From contig CAYFTR010000026.1 in NCBI GenBank assembly GCA_964346185.1, forward strand, positions 1 to 23,126: a stretch of 23,126 nucleotides of DNA, written 5' to 3'. Each line of letters starts with the position of its first letter. Position 1 is the first letter of the stretch. A program made the position numbers and the translations under genes. The stretch comes from JAAYJS01 sp964346185 (GTDB lineage: Bacteria > Bacillota > Clostridia > Eubacteriales > Eubacteriaceae). Under the pieces are notes generated by a model. It saw only the letters and a list, made by a program, of their open reading frames with translations, was not told the DNA's origin and did not search any database. Below are positions 23,117-23,126 of this stretch, one piece after another.

Positions 23117-23126
23117 ACATTATTAT

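Noticed and set aside
1..23126. CRISPR arrays or long tandem repeats
   Set aside because: No regularly spaced repeat units were seen anywhere on reading through the window.

Overview
The window reads as chromosomal DNA from an anaerobic, AT-rich, low-GC Gram-positive bacterium (Bacillota, probably Clostridia or Tissierellia). The grounds are strong Gram-positive Shine-Dalgarno sites, SigA-type promoters, the dnaG-sigA-trmK-nif3 gene order, a SigA-type sigma factor, a ferredoxin-linked indolepyruvate oxidoreductase, an adenosylcobalamin-dependent ribonucleotide reductase and a giant 2-hydroxyacyl-CoA-dehydratase-activase-like protein. The species cannot be named from this stretch alone.

Layout. 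Bases 1-75 hold two overlapping, mutually exclusive inverted repeats and a T-rich tail, resembling the end of an IS200/IS605-type element whose body would lie outside the window. Bases 76-670 are AT-rich with no supportable gene. A minus-strand tRNA-Ser(CGA) follows at 771-859 with its own promoter. At 988-1644 (minus) lies a Cro/CI-S24 regulator. Divergent from it is a 1411-residue fusion of two ASKHA activase domains and dehydratase-like modules (1875-6110). A convergent terminator separates this from a minus-strand DJ-1/PfpI gene (6155-6706).

From 6859 to 14836 one long plus-strand array carries dnaG, rpoD, trmK, the Nif3-family gene, iorA, iorB, a small nine-cysteine protein and plsY. Junctions are overlapping or very short, several starts are GTG or TTG, and I see no internal terminator. 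A housekeeping macromolecular-synthesis operon thus runs directly into an amino-acid oxidation enzyme and phospholipid synthesis. A 16-bp hairpin closes this array only 26 bases before nrdJ (14965-17913), raising the question of how nrdJ is expressed.

A near-consensus promoter drives proB, an unlisted 51-residue membrane protein (18832-18987) and a UgtP/MGDG-synthase-like glycosyltransferase. The last block has its own promoter and a structured leader: rpsO, an intercistronic hairpin terminator, pnp and dut, closed by a strong terminator at the window edge.

Most of the window is conserved housekeeping sequence. The least explained parts are the double-activase fusion with its divergent S24 regulator, the small cysteine-rich and membrane proteins, the hairpin before nrdJ, and the non-coding first 670 bases. 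I did not find convincing evidence for a wholly new system.
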